Positions 41,512 to 51,065 of a DNA stretch of 64,000 nt are shown in pieces. Positions within the stretch are counted from its first letter, which is position 1; every line of letters starts with the position of its first letter. Source of the stretch: M1-B18 sp048264125 (GTDB lineage: Bacteria > Bacillota > Clostridia > Peptostreptococcales > Natronincolaceae); NCBI GenBank assembly GCA_048264125.1, contig JBLXDM010000002.1, forward strand, positions 465,093-529,092. The letters run 5' to 3'. Under the pieces are notes generated by a model. The model worked only from the letters and a program-made list of their open reading frames with translations. It was not told where the DNA came from and made no database searches. A program made the translations under genes and the position numbers.

Positions 41512-42622
41512 CCTTAAATTCCCCCAAAAGCTGATTTACAGAGGGGCAAACACCCAGTATTCCCTCCTGCATTGAAAAGACCACCGTTGCCAGCTGTATT
41601 TTATTAAAGGTCCTTTGACGGCATTTTTCTGTAATGGTGGCTGCCAAAATCTGAAAGACCTCTCCAAAGCCATAGCTTAATATCTCCTCAGTGGCCTCCT
41701 CCGTTGTATTGCTGTTCATTACCTTTTTTATAAGCGCCTGCGGTGCCCCCATAAGGGCTAGATGGGCTGTAATTATCTCTAGTCTGCCGTCTGCCACATG
41801 ACTATGGGTGTGGAATATCCCCCCGGCAACCTTTACTATTTTTCCGGTGTGGCCTATAAGCAGGATTTTCTCAAAGCCCAGCTCCAGTGTCTTATCCAGC
41901 ATAAAGCCTATAAAATTGCTGGTTTTAAAGATATATTTTTCATCAATGCCATAGTGCTTTAACGCTATATCCCTGCCATAATTACCCGGCACCAGCACCA
42001 GCTTTTCAAGCCCCTCCGCCTTGGCCATGCTGAGCTCAAGGGCTAACGAATCCTTGAAGGCCTCCTCCGACATGGGCTCAACTATGCCAGTGGTTCCCAA
42101 AATCGAAATGCCACCAACGATGCCTAAACGGGGATTAAAGGTTCTCTCTGCAATTTTTTCTCCCTCAGGCACATAAATTTCAACATCGAGGCCTCTATCC
42201 AGACCGATGATCTCCCTTACCTCCTTTTCAATCATTCTAAGGGGTACGGGATTGATGGCAGCCATGCCAACTGCAATCGGTAAGCCTGCCCTAGTGACGC
42301 GACCTACCCCCTTGCCGCCGATGATATTTACCATATTATCGGATCGCCAGCCGACATGACTATATATCCTTATGCCATTGGTAATGTCGGGGTCATCTCC
42401 TGCATCCTTTTTAATGCTGCAGGAGGCGCCTTTTTCATCTATGATACCATCGTATACCTGAAGCCTTAGGGGCCAGCCCTTGGGAGTTTCAATATCAATT
42501 GATTCAACCACTATGCTGCCTGTAAGCATCAGGGCTGCTGCCTTTGCTGCTGCGGCAGCGCAGGAGCCGGTGGTATAACCGTATCTCAGCTTTTTCCCAT
42601 TCTTTACTATGTATTGCTCCAT
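41504..42622 (-). CDS. cbiD: Cobalt-precorrin-5B C1-methyltransferase
   Basis: Methylates C1 in the anaerobic pathway. GYTTGSCAAAAAKAA near the N-terminus, RVTRAGLPIAVGMAAINPVP (about 112), VGGISILGTTGIVEPMSEEA (about 163) and LLIGHTGKIVKVAGGIFHTHS (in parts) are conserved. The start at 42622 follows ATAGGAGAG; an upstream ATG at 42655 would add 11 residues that overlap cbiC. 372 aa. Confidence 0.95.
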   Translation of the reverse strand: MEQYIVKNGKKLRYGYTTGSCAAAAAKAAALMLTGSIVVESIDIETPKGWPLRLQVYDGIIDEKGASCSIKKDAGDDPDITNGIRIYSHVGWRSDNMVNIIGGKGVGRVTRAGLPIAVGMAAINPVPLRMIEKEVREIIGLDRGLDVEIYVPEGEKIAERTFNPRLGIVGGISILGTTGIVEPMSEEAFKDSLALELSMAKAEGLEKLVLVPGNYGRDIALKHYGIDEKYIFKTSNFIGFMLDKTLELGFEKILLIGHTGKIVKVAGGIFHTHSHVADGRLEIITAHLALMGAPQALIKKVMNSNTTEEATEEILSYGFGEVFQILAATITEKCRQRTFNKIQLATVVFSMQEGILGVCPSVNQLLGEFKDE

Positions 42623-42632
42623 ATTATCTCTC

Positions 42633-43250
42633 CTATGGCATATATAACAGGGCATTGACGATGGAGGCAGCTATAGTGCTTCCGCCCTTTCTCCCTATGG
42701 TGGTGATATAGGGTACCCCTGCCTCCAGCAGCTCCGCCTTCGACTCTGCAGCCCCAACAAAGCCTACAGGTACGCCGATGATAATTGCCGGCTTAGCCCT
42801 ATGCGTTTTTATGGCCTCGCAAAGTATAAAGAGGGCGGTGGGGGCATTGCCTATGACAAAAATTTTGGTAGCCTCATCTGTTATTGCCCTTTCTATGCCT
42901 ATCATCGATCTGGTTAAGCCCCTTTCCTTGGCCTCGACAGCCACCTCCGGGTCATCCACCAGGCAATAAACCTCTGAGTTGTACTTTTTCAGTATATTCT
43001 TGTTGATGCCTGCCATTGCCATTCTAGTATCAGTATACAGCCTGCAGCCGGAGCGTAGGGCCTTTAAAGCAGCCTCTATAGCTTCGGGATGAATTTTAGT
43101 AATATCTGCATAATCAAAATCTGCAGAGGTATGTATCATTCTCTTAATAATTCTGTTTTCCGCCTCGGTAAAGCTCCGGGTCCCCAGCTCCTCCGTTATG
43201 ATTTCAAAGCTCCTGCTTTCTATTTCCATCGGGTCCTTAATATAGTCCAT
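42633..43250 (-). CDS. cbiC: Cobalt-precorrin-8 methylmutase
   Basis: Moves the C11 methyl to C12 to give cobyrinic acid. The catalytic His is in KRMIHTSADFDYAD (about 35); DTRMAMAGINK and GVPVGFVGAAESKAEL (about 155) are conserved. The start at 43250 follows AGGAGGGGG and overlaps the previous gene by 14 bp; a start at 43292 would lie deeper inside it. 205 aa. Confidence 0.95.
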   Translation of the reverse strand: MDYIKDPMEIESRSFEIITEELGTRSFTEAENRIIKRMIHTSADFDYADITKIHPEAIEAALKALRSGCRLYTDTRMAMAGINKNILKKYNSEVYCLVDDPEVAVEAKERGLTRSMIGIERAITDEATKIFVIGNAPTALFILCEAIKTHRAKPAIIIGVPVGFVGAAESKAELLEAGVPYITTIGRKGGSTIAASIVNALLYMP

Positions 43251-44136
43251 TCTCTTCCCCCTCCTGCTGTAGCCTGGCTCCCCCAGGTACAATGCTATAG
43301 TCCTTTATTGAAACATAATTTCTCATATAGGGCTTCATCATTATTCTTCCTTGAAATCGCTCCTTGTCAAACTCATTTCCGCTGTAAATTATACCCACCA
43401 CTGTACCGCTATGGGCAACGTTTATGCCTGCTGCCCCATTCTCCATTGCCTCCCTGTATAAATCCTCCAGCCCCTCCTTAAATAGCAGGGCCTGATTTGC
43501 AAAGGCACTTATGGAGGCACCTCTCCCCAGCTTTTTTATGTCACCCCTCGCCATGCCTGCTTCAAAGGCTGCCATGGCCTCCTTTAAAAGCTTCCGGTTC
43601 TTCTTCAGCAGTCCTTCTCTGTTGGTTTTTCTAAAGCTGAGGGTATTAATCATACCTTTACCCTCCAGCAGCAGCACTCTGCCCCTTGGAGGCGGGCCGT
43701 AATGCTTAATTAGTCTTCCATGAAGATGGTCGAATAAGGTTAGGCTTGAAAACACTGTGCTGTCGGTGGGCTCGATTTCTATACAAAGCCTAGCAATCTC
43801 CTTCTCCGTTGGATGTTTCCCCAGCATGGTGGCTACTGCCAAAGCTGTGGCAGCCAAATCGGCGGTGCTGCTGGCCATCCCCTTCCCCACAGGAATACCT
43901 GAGGCTATCTCCACGCTTAGGCCTCTACTTTCCCCTCGAGGGTAGCCATAGTATTCAAAGACCCTCTCCAGCATTCTATAGGCCTTGCTGCTGCCTCTAT
44001 TTCTTCCCCGCGGACCCTCCTTAAGGGTAACTATTGTATAGCAGTCTATTCCATAGGAAATTAGCTTTTCTCCTCCGTCAATCCAGCCCTGAAGCAGCTC
44101 TCCGCAGGAGGCAGGACATATTGCAGTTTTTTTCAT
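43237..44136 (-). CDS. GHMP kinase, PduX-like (L-threonine kinase)
   Basis: Predicted to phosphorylate L-threonine for the aminopropanol arm of cobalamin. GHMP fold with AICPASCGELLQGWIDG (about 5-21) and the ATP motif ASGIPVGKGMASSTADLAA (about 84). The C-terminal HSGTVVGIIY segment fits the family. 299 aa. The function is inferred from family and its place in a cobalamin operon; CobD, which would use the product, is not in the window. AAGGAGGG precedes the ATG. Confidence 0.85.
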   Translation of the reverse strand: MKKTAICPASCGELLQGWIDGGEKLISYGIDCYTIVTLKEGPRGRNRGSSKAYRMLERVFEYYGYPRGESRGLSVEIASGIPVGKGMASSTADLAATALAVATMLGKHPTEKEIARLCIEIEPTDSTVFSSLTLFDHLHGRLIKHYGPPPRGRVLLLEGKGMINTLSFRKTNREGLLKKNRKLLKEAMAAFEAGMARGDIKKLGRGASISAFANQALLFKEGLEDLYREAMENGAAGINVAHSGTVVGIIYSGNEFDKERFQGRIMMKPYMRNYVSIKDYSIVPGGARLQQEGEENGLY

Positions 44137-44202
44137 ATTGTTACCTGCCCTCCTTTATTTACTTTATTACTTATTTTGCTTTGCACTCCCCTGAGGCACT
44201 AA

Positions 44203-44265
44203 GCAGGAAATCTTTAACTTTGTATAAGCATACTGCTCATCTTTATTATGCAATTTCTTCATTTA
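44203..44265 (+). repeat. Dispersed intergenic repeat, copy 5 (right half, inside an operon)
   Basis: GCAGGAAATCTTTAACTTTG followed by TATAAGCATACTGCTCATC and TTTATTATGCAATTTCTTCA; matches copy 1 from its loop onward. It sits in the 149-bp gap between cbiA and the pduX-like gene of the cobalamin operon. Confidence 0.7.
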
Positions 44266-44285
44266 TATTGGTATTTGATATGATA

Positions 44286-45677
44286 TTATAGATCTGTCTT
44301 GCGCTTATATTCTGTACATACCCTCAAAAAAGCCTCCGGCAGCTTTAAATTGCTGTAGAAGTGAAAATGGGGGAAGCCCCCTAAGGCGTTGTACCTTGCC
44401 TGCCCACAATACCAGGCATCTATTACCTCTCCGTCCCTTTGCTTTTTAATAGAGTAGAGGGGCTTTGTAGCCTGGGGCTCCACAATTGATCTATGAAATT
44501 CATGGCTTTTAATTTCACCGATAGCTCCGACAAATGTGCTGTTTTCGATAATTGAGGCCTGATTGTAGCCAAATCTCTGCAGGCGTCCCGTCATGGCGGC
44601 AATTCCTTCAAAAACCCCCACCATCTCGTAAAGCCTCCCCTGCAGGTCCTTTATTCCCTTGGTTAAATACATATATCCCCCACATTCTGCAAATATAGGT
44701 ATGCCACCAATGGCCAGCCTTAATAGCGCTTCTCTTAAAGCTTTATTTTCCTGCAGCTCCTCCCCGAAGACCTCCGGGAAGCCGCCACCTATATATATCC
44801 CATGAATGTCTGAGGGGAGTTCTTTATCCTCCAGAGGACTAAAGGGAATAAGGGTTGCCCCAGCAGCCCTCAATAGGTCCAGATTGTCCTCATAGTAAAA
44901 ATTGAAGGCCTTATCATAGGCATAGGCAAGCCTTATGTTCTCCTTCAGCTGAGGTGTGGCTAATGCGATGGGGGATAAGGCTTCAGCCCCGTTGGCTATA
45001 TTTATCAGCCCCTCCAGGTCTATGGTCTCCTCCACCATAGCTATGGCCTCCTCCAGCTTATCCCTTAGGGCATCAACCTCCTGTGTGGGAACCAAGCCCA
45101 AATGCCTGCTTTCCAGTCTGATATTATTGTTTTTCTTTAAATAACCCAGACATTTTAGCCCTGTCCTTTCCTCTATCGGTCCCTTTAGCAGCTGATAATG
45201 CTTTTCTCCTGAAAGCTGATTAATGATTAACCCACGTATGTTTACATCGGGATCAAAGAGCTTATAGCCTAGAGCAATAGCCGCAGCACTGGTGGAGATG
45301 CCACCGCCGTTTATTATAAGGATAACAGGAGCCTTTAAAAGCTTAGCCACATGTGCTGTGCTGCCGGTATCGCCTTTAGCACCATAGCCGTCATACAAGC
45401 CCATTACGCCCTCTATAACTGCTATATCTCCAGCAGTAGTATTCTTTTGAAATAAGCCCTGAAGCACCCTCTCCTCCAAAAGATAGCTGTCTAGATTTCT
45501 GGAGGGGCTTCCGGTAACGAAGCTATGAAATTGGGGGTCTATATAATCCGGTCCAACCTTAAAGGGCTTTACCGACAGCCCCCTCTTCTTTAAGGCCCCC
45601 ATGATACCCAAGGATATTGTCGTCTTACCAACACCGCTTTGAGTTCCAGCCAATACAATACGTCCCCCTGCTGCCAT
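44286..45677 (-). CDS. cbiA: Cobyrinic acid a,c-diamide synthase
   Basis: Amidates the a and c carboxylates using glutamine and ATP. N-terminal P-loop region LAGTQSGVGKTTISLGIMGAL (in parts, about 8) and VGPDYIDPQFH (about 42); C-terminal class I glutaminase with IYIGGGFPEVFGEELQEN (about 291) and nucleophile Cys in IFAECGGYMYL (about 328). 463 aa. Its ATG overlaps the hemL stop by 1 bp. Confidence 0.96.
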   Translation of the reverse strand: MAAGGRIVLAGTQSGVGKTTISLGIMGALKKRGLSVKPFKVGPDYIDPQFHSFVTGSPSRNLDSYLLEERVLQGLFQKNTTAGDIAVIEGVMGLYDGYGAKGDTGSTAHVAKLLKAPVILIINGGGISTSAAAIALGYKLFDPDVNIRGLIINQLSGEKHYQLLKGPIEERTGLKCLGYLKKNNNIRLESRHLGLVPTQEVDALRDKLEEAIAMVEETIDLEGLINIANGAEALSPIALATPQLKENIRLAYAYDKAFNFYYEDNLDLLRAAGATLIPFSPLEDKELPSDIHGIYIGGGFPEVFGEELQENKALREALLRLAIGGIPIFAECGGYMYLTKGIKDLQGRLYEMVGVFEGIAAMTGRLQRFGYNQASIIENSTFVGAIGEIKSHEFHRSIVEPQATKPLYSIKKQRDGEVIDAWYCGQARYNALGGFPHFHFYSNLKLPEAFLRVCTEYKRKTDL

Positions 45678-46975
45678 TATTCCAGCTCCTTAACCTTTTC
45701 CAAGGCATAATAGGCAGCCTCCAGCGTTCTTTGAAGCTCCATTTCCCCATGGGCGGCGGAAATAAACAGTGCCTCAAATTGCGATGGTGCTAAATACACT
45801 CCCCTAGCCAGCATTTCCCTAAAGAATACAGCATATTGCTCCGTATTGCAGGTGGCTGCACTCTCATAGTCCGTTACCTCCTTGTCGGTAAAGAACATGC
45901 ATACCATTGACCCCACCCTGTTAAAGGTAGCCTTTAATGCAAGCTTCTGTGTATGGGCCTTCAAGCCAGCCTCCAGCCTTGCTCCCGCCTCCTCCAGTCT
46001 GGTGTATATATCTGGATTATCCCTTAATAGGCTTAGGGTTGTATAGCCTGCCGTCATAGCCAGTGGATTTCCCGATAGGGTTCCTGCCTGATAAACCGGT
46101 CCAAGGGGCGCCATGAATTCCATGATTGCTTTTCTTCCGCCAAAGGCTCCCACCGGCAGCCCTCCGCCTATTACCTTTCCTAAGCAGGTTAAGTCAGGCT
46201 CTATGCCATAAAGGCTTTGAGCTCCGCTATATGCCACCCTGAAGCCCGTCATTACCTCATCAAATATCAATAAGGCACCATATTGTCTAGTGATTTCCCT
46301 TAAGCGTTGGGCAAATTCCTTTGTCATTGGCACCACACCCATATTTCCTGCAACAGGCTCTATAATTACGGCTGCGATTTCCTGACCTGAAGCTTTAAAT
46401 ATCTCCTCAATATTTTCTATACTGTTATATCTGGCTGTTATAGTATTCCTTGCCGTCTCCTCCGTTACCCCCGGACTGCTGGGGATACCATGGGTCATTA
46501 GACCGGAGCCGGATTTTATTAATAGACTGTCGGAATGTCCATGATAGTTTCCGCTGAACTTAACTATTTTGCTTCTTCCCGTATAGCCTCTGGCCAATCT
46601 TAGGGCCGTCATGGTGGCCTCTGTACCGGAGTTCACCATTCTCACCATCTCGATGGACGGTATTGCAGCTATAACAAGCCCCGCCAGCTTCGATTCTATG
46701 GCGGTGGGAGCGCCAAAGCTGGTGCCGGTCTCCAGCACTCCCTTTAGGGCCTCCACCACCTGTGGACAGCAATGCCCCAATATTAAAGGGCCCCATGATC
46801 CCACATAGTCTATGTAGCTGTTTCCGTCCTCATCATATATATGAGCTCCGGAGCCCTTTTTAATGAAGGGGGGATTCATACCCACCGAGGAGAAGGCTCG
46901 GACGGGACTGTTGACTCCGCCCGGTATTAAGGCTTTAGCCTCTTCAAATAGGTCCAGTGATTTCTCTAAATTCAT
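45677..46975 (-). CDS. hemL: Glutamate-1-semialdehyde 2,1-aminomutase
   Basis: PLP enzyme giving 5-aminolevulinate in the C5 pathway. IPGGVNSPVRAF (about 17), VKFSGNYHGHSDSLL (about 140) and the PLP lysine in TCLGKVIGGGLPVGAFGG (about 262). 432 aa from ATG 46975, chosen because AAGGAGGAATCC precedes it and because it overlaps the hemB stop (ATGA). An upstream ATG at 46996 is less likely. Confidence 0.96.
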   Translation of the reverse strand: MNLEKSLDLFEEAKALIPGGVNSPVRAFSSVGMNPPFIKKGSGAHIYDEDGNSYIDYVGSWGPLILGHCCPQVVEALKGVLETGTSFGAPTAIESKLAGLVIAAIPSIEMVRMVNSGTEATMTALRLARGYTGRSKIVKFSGNYHGHSDSLLIKSGSGLMTHGIPSSPGVTEETARNTITARYNSIENIEEIFKASGQEIAAVIIEPVAGNMGVVPMTKEFAQRLREITRQYGALLIFDEVMTGFRVAYSGAQSLYGIEPDLTCLGKVIGGGLPVGAFGGRKAIMEFMAPLGPVYQAGTLSGNPLAMTAGYTTLSLLRDNPDIYTRLEEAGARLEAGLKAHTQKLALKATFNRVGSMVCMFFTDKEVTDYESAATCNTEQYAVFFREMLARGVYLAPSQFEALFISAAHGEMELQRTLEAAYYALEKVKELE

Positions 46976-47952
46976 TGGGGATTCCTCCTTATCCATGCTG
47001 CCATATCCTTGGCAAAATAGGTTAATATGATATCTGCACCTGCTCTTTTTATGCTGGTTAAAGTCTCCAGCATCGCCTTTTCTTCATCCAGCAGGCCTTC
47101 TCTGACCGCCAGCTTAATCATTGAATATTCACCGCTTACCTGATAGGCCGCCACAGGTAAATTGGTGGCCTCCTTTACTGCCCTTATAACATCCAGATAG
47201 GCCAAGGCCGGCTTCACCATCAGCATATCCGCCCCCTCCTCGACATCCAGCAGCGCCTCCTTAATGGCCTCCCTGACATTTGCAGGGCTCATCTGATAGG
47301 ACCTTCTGTCTCCAAACTGAGGAGCCGAGCCAGCTGCATCCCTGAAGGGGCCGTAGAAGGCTGAGGCATATTTTACACTATAGCTCAATATTGATACATG
47401 GCTGAATTTATTTTTGTCCAGCACGGTTCTGATACGCTCAACCCTGCCATCCATCATGTCGGAGGGAGCCACTATATCGGCACCGGCCATTGCATGGGAT
47501 AGCGCTATATTTGCAAGTGCATCTAGGGTTTCGTCATTGAGAACCTCCTCCTTTTTTACAATTCCACAATGCCCATGGCTGGTATACTGGCATAGACAGA
47601 CATCTGTAATAACTAAAAGCTTTGGAAATTGCTTTTTAGCCGATCTAACAGCCCTTTGAACAATCCCCTGCATGTCATAGGCCTCTGACCCGTATTCATC
47701 CTTCTCCTGTGGAATTCCAAAAAATAATACCGACTGAATGCCCAGCTCCACTACTTCCTTTAGCTCCTCCAGCATTTTATCCACCGAATAGTGATATTGT
47801 CCCGGCAATGCAGGAATTTCTCGCTTTATCCCCTCACCATGGACAATAAACATAGGGAAAACCAGGTCCGATATGTTGACTCTGTTTTCCTGAACAAGAT
47901 TTCGCATTGCCTCCGTATGTCTTAATCTTCTAGGTCTCTTTAACATTGACAT
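46972..47952 (-). CDS. hemB: Porphobilinogen synthase
   Basis: Condenses two 5-aminolevulinates. RRLRHTEAMRNLV at the N-terminus, the zinc cysteines in DVCLCQYTSHGHCG (about 117-130), and the two active-site lysines in SYSVKYASAFYGPFRDAAGSAP (in parts, about 197) and MLMVKPALAYLD (about 247). The three-Cys motif marks the Zn-dependent type. 326 aa. Overlaps the upstream cobA-hemD gene by one base. Confidence 0.96.
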   Translation of the reverse strand: MSMLKRPRRLRHTEAMRNLVQENRVNISDLVFPMFIVHGEGIKREIPALPGQYHYSVDKMLEELKEVVELGIQSVLFFGIPQEKDEYGSEAYDMQGIVQRAVRSAKKQFPKLLVITDVCLCQYTSHGHCGIVKKEEVLNDETLDALANIALSHAMAGADIVAPSDMMDGRVERIRTVLDKNKFSHVSILSYSVKYASAFYGPFRDAAGSAPQFGDRRSYQMSPANVREAIKEALLDVEEGADMLMVKPALAYLDVIRAVKEATNLPVAAYQVSGEYSMIKLAVREGLLDEEKAMLETLTSIKRAGADIILTYFAKDMAAWIRRNPQ

Positions 47953-49460
47953 TATATGCCCTCCCTTATTGCTGCCACCAGACCTTCTATTGTATAGCTT
48001 TGGGCCTCTATGTCCACCCTTAGGCCCCTCTCCTTTGCCGTAGCTGCTGTTATAGGGCCTATTGCTGCTATTTTACTGCCCTGTAGCTCTCCTAAATTTT
48101 CTTCTCCCAGTATGGAAATGAAATTATTAACGGTGGAGGAGCTGGTGAAGGTAATGATATCTACACCCTCCTGTAAAATGCTATGGAGCTCCTCCTTGCT
48201 ATGTAGCGGTACTATTGTCCTATAGATTTCTATTTCCTCTACCTCTGCACCTAGCTTAAGGAGCCCCTCCACAAGGTTTTTTCTAGCTATATCCGCCCTT
48301 GGCAGCAGCACCCGGTCACCCCTTTTTATAATCCCCTGCAGCATCTGTAATATTCCCTCAGCAGTAAAGACCTCCGGAATATAATCCACCAATAGACCCT
48401 TTTCCGTCAGGGCCTCTGCTGTGGCGGTGCCGATTGCTATGATTTTTCCGTCTCCAATTGACCTGACATCTCGTTTTAGCCTTTTGAGTTCCTGAAAAAA
48501 TGCCTCTACGCCATTAACGCTGGTAAATATCAGATATTGGGCCTCATCTGCCTTCATCAGCCTGTGGTCTATCGCTGTAAAATTCTCCGGAGGTACGATT
48601 TCAATCGTAGGATATTCTATAGCCTCCGCCCCCAATGCCTTAAGCCTTGCTGTTAATTCTCCCGCCTGCTGTCGGCTTCTGGTTACAAGGACTCTTTTTC
48701 CGAATAACGGCAAGGTCTCGTACCAATTAAGCCCCTCTCGAAGCTTAACCACCTCACCTATAATAATGATGGAGGGGGATTTTAAATTTGAATCTGCCGC
48801 CAGCCCCACAATATTCTCGAGAGTCCCGGCTACTACCCTCTGTTTAGCTGTTGTTCCCCTGTGTATAATGGCTGCCGGTGTATCGGCTGACTTGCCGTGC
48901 TTTATAAGCTGCTTTATAATTTCCTCAAGATTTGCCATTCCCATAAGAAAAACCAAAGTACCTGAAAGCTTAGCAAGGGCCTCATAGTTAACTGTATTTT
49001 CCCCCTTGGTGGGGGCTTCGTTTCCAGTTATGATGTGGAGGGAGGTGCTGACATTCCTATGGGTTACAGGTATGCCTGCATAGGAGGGGACTGAAATAGC
49101 CGAGGTAATGCCGGGGATAATTTCAAAGGGTATTCCGGCCTCCCTCAGGGACAGGGCCTCCTCCCCGCCTCTACCGAAAACATAAGGGTCTCCACCCTTC
49201 AGGCGAGTCACAATTCCGGCGGTCTCAGCCTTTTCCACCAAGAGCTGATTAATTTCCTCCTGACTGTATTGATGATTATCCGGGGACTTTCCAACATCTA
49301 TAAGCTCAGCAGTTGCCTTGGCATACCTTAAGAGCTTCGGATTTGCCAAGCGGTCATACAGTATCACATCCGCTGCCTTTATAGCATTCAGGCCCTTTAT
49401 CGTAATCAGGTCCTCATCCCCCGGTCCGGCACCTACTAAATAAACATACGGCTTCATCAT
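47952..49460 (-). CDS. Fused uroporphyrinogen-III C-methyltransferase / uroporphyrinogen-III synthase
   Basis: Two enzymes in one 502-aa chain. Residues 1-245 are CobA (SUMT): VYLVGAGPGDEDLITIKG, YDRLANPKLL, RLKGGDPYVFGRGGEEALSL (in parts) and PGITSAISVPSYAGIPVTHR (about 117) make precorrin-2. Residues about 250-502 are HemD: GKRVLVTRSRQQAGELTARL, IFTSVNGVEAFFQEL and ITFTSSSTVNNFISIL, which close hydroxymethylbilane to uroporphyrinogen III. This fusion is common in Clostridia and channels product directly toward cobalamin/siroheme. GGAGGTGAAT precedes the start. Confidence 0.96.
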   Translation of the reverse strand: MMKPYVYLVGAGPGDEDLITIKGLNAIKAADVILYDRLANPKLLRYAKATAELIDVGKSPDNHQYSQEEINQLLVEKAETAGIVTRLKGGDPYVFGRGGEEALSLREAGIPFEIIPGITSAISVPSYAGIPVTHRNVSTSLHIITGNEAPTKGENTVNYEALAKLSGTLVFLMGMANLEEIIKQLIKHGKSADTPAAIIHRGTTAKQRVVAGTLENIVGLAADSNLKSPSIIIIGEVVKLREGLNWYETLPLFGKRVLVTRSRQQAGELTARLKALGAEAIEYPTIEIVPPENFTAIDHRLMKADEAQYLIFTSVNGVEAFFQELKRLKRDVRSIGDGKIIAIGTATAEALTEKGLLVDYIPEVFTAEGILQMLQGIIKRGDRVLLPRADIARKNLVEGLLKLGAEVEEIEIYRTIVPLHSKEELHSILQEGVDIITFTSSSTVNNFISILGEENLGELQGSKIAAIGPITAATAKERGLRVDIEAQSYTIEGLVAAIREGI

Positions 49461-49480
49461 AATTCACCTCCAAAATTAAG

Positions 49481-50386
49481 CTATAATAGCTTCTTTGCAC
49501 CCTTGGCAAGCAATTTTTCTCCCAGATCCCTGCCCAAGGCTTCATAGTCATAAAAGCTGCCGACTACCTGTTCTTTAAGAATAAGGCTACCATCCGAAGT
49601 GGCCACCATTCCGGATAGAATTAAATTACTGCCGTCCTTTTTACCGTAGGCACCAATGGGGGTATGACAGCCTCCCTCTAAAAGCCTTAGAAAGCTTCTT
49701 TCTGCCATTACCGCGCCATAGGTTTCCTCATGGTTTATGGCAGCAAGCATTTCCTTCAGCTCCTGGTCCTGCCGTCGTATCTCACAGCCCAACGCTCCCT
49801 GACCTACTGCCGGAATAAAATCCTCTACCTCAAAATAGTGCTGTATCTGATTTTTCAGCCCCAGCCTATTAAGCCCTGCAGCTGCTAAAATAACAGCATC
49901 CATTCCCTCTGAGTCCAGCTTTTTGATACGAGTTTCTACATTTCCTCTGATTGCCCTTATATCGAGATCCTTCCTTAGGCTTAATAATTGTGCCTGTCTT
50001 CTAAGGCTGCTGCTGCCTATAATCGCCCCCATCGGCAAAGCATTAAAGGAAAGATTATTTTGGGTCACCAGCACATCTCTGGGGTCCTCTCTTTCGGTGA
50101 TGGCCGCCAGCAGCAGCTCCTCAGTAGAATCCGCCGGCATATCCTTCATGCTGTGAACCGCCAAATCTATTGCGCCTTCTATTAAAGCATTTTGAATTTC
50201 CTTGACAAAAAGCCCCTTGCCTCCGATTTTATCCAGGGTTTTGTCTAGAATTTTATCGCCTAAGGTCTGTATTTTTACAACCTCATAGCTATAATGGGGG
50301 AACCTTTCCTTCAGCAGCCCAATTATGATATCCGCCTGAACCAGAGCCAATCGACTGGCCCTAGATCCGATTTTAATGCATCTCAT
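49481..50386 (-). CDS. hemC: Hydroxymethylbilane synthase (porphobilinogen deaminase)
   Basis: Polymerises four porphobilinogens. KIGSRASRLALVQAD (about 5), GLFVKEIQNALIEGAIDLAVHSMKD (in parts, about 60), GSSSLRRQAQL (about 124) and the dipyrromethane-cofactor Cys in LEGGCHTPIGAY (about 236) are all there. 301 aa, normal. Confidence 0.97.
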   Translation of the reverse strand: MRCIKIGSRASRLALVQADIIIGLLKERFPHYSYEVVKIQTLGDKILDKTLDKIGGKGLFVKEIQNALIEGAIDLAVHSMKDMPADSTEELLLAAITEREDPRDVLVTQNNLSFNALPMGAIIGSSSLRRQAQLLSLRKDLDIRAIRGNVETRIKKLDSEGMDAVILAAAGLNRLGLKNQIQHYFEVEDFIPAVGQGALGCEIRRQDQELKEMLAAINHEETYGAVMAERSFLRLLEGGCHTPIGAYGKKDGSNLILSGMVATSDGSLILKEQVVGSFYDYEALGRDLGEKLLAKGAKKLL

Positions 50387-51055
50387 CTAATCCCCACCTC
50401 TTTCCGCTTTAAACCTCATATATGTATCAAATACTAAAGCCTTCAGGTCCAGTTCTTGATTTTCAGCGCTTTTACTGAGGCCTTCCCTAATGGCATCATT
50501 ATAAACCAGCGCCTCGAAAAGCGCCTCCCTATCCTTAGTATCCGTTATCTCCTCCATTGCAAGACGCCTAATCTCCCCCAGTGCCGCAATATAGTCGCCA
50601 TATGCCGCTCCATAGCTTTCCTCCAGCTGTTGACGGAGGCGCTTTGTGAGCATTGGACTTTTACCGTTGGTGGAGATACTAATGGTCAGGTCTCCCCTTC
50701 TCACCACAGCAGGAACTATAAATTCACAAAGAGCAGGAGCATCCACAATATTTATCAGTATGCCTCCGTCCCTTGCCTCCTGATGACAAGCTCTGCTTAC
50801 CTCCATATCATTGGTGGCGACATATACCAGGTGGCTTCCTGATAAATCCCCCGCCTTATAGCCGCGTTTTATATATCTGATCTCCCCAGCTGCTGCCAGT
50901 GCCTTTATTTTATCCGTTATCTCAGGGCTAATCACCTGAACTTCCGCCCCATACTGCAGCAAGGATAATAGCTTTCTTTCAGCCACCTTGCCCCCACCGA
51001 TTAAGGTACAGGGCCTTCCCTCTATATCCAGCATTATAGGATAATACTTTTTCAT
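50387..51055 (-). CDS. Precorrin-2 dehydrogenase / sirohydrochlorin ferrochelatase (Met8/CysG-N type)
   Basis: NAD-dependent oxidation of precorrin-2 to sirohydrochlorin, possibly with chelatase activity. N-terminal Rossmann fold: YPIMLDIEGRPCTLIGGGKVAERKL (in parts, about 5-27); STNGKSPMLTKRLRQQLEE (about 127) is the second family motif. 222 aa. It lies between hemA and hemC, as in many clostridial operons. Since cbiX is in the same operon, its main job is probably the dehydrogenase step. Confidence 0.92.
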   Translation of the reverse strand: MKKYYPIMLDIEGRPCTLIGGGKVAERKLLSLLQYGAEVQVISPEITDKIKALAAAGEIRYIKRGYKAGDLSGSHLVYVATNDMEVSRACHQEARDGGILINIVDAPALCEFIVPAVVRRGDLTISISTNGKSPMLTKRLRQQLEESYGAAYGDYIAALGEIRRLAMEEITDTKDREALFEALVYNDAIREGLSKSAENQELDLKALVFDTYMRFKAERGGD

Positions 51056-51065
51056 AGCCTACTCC

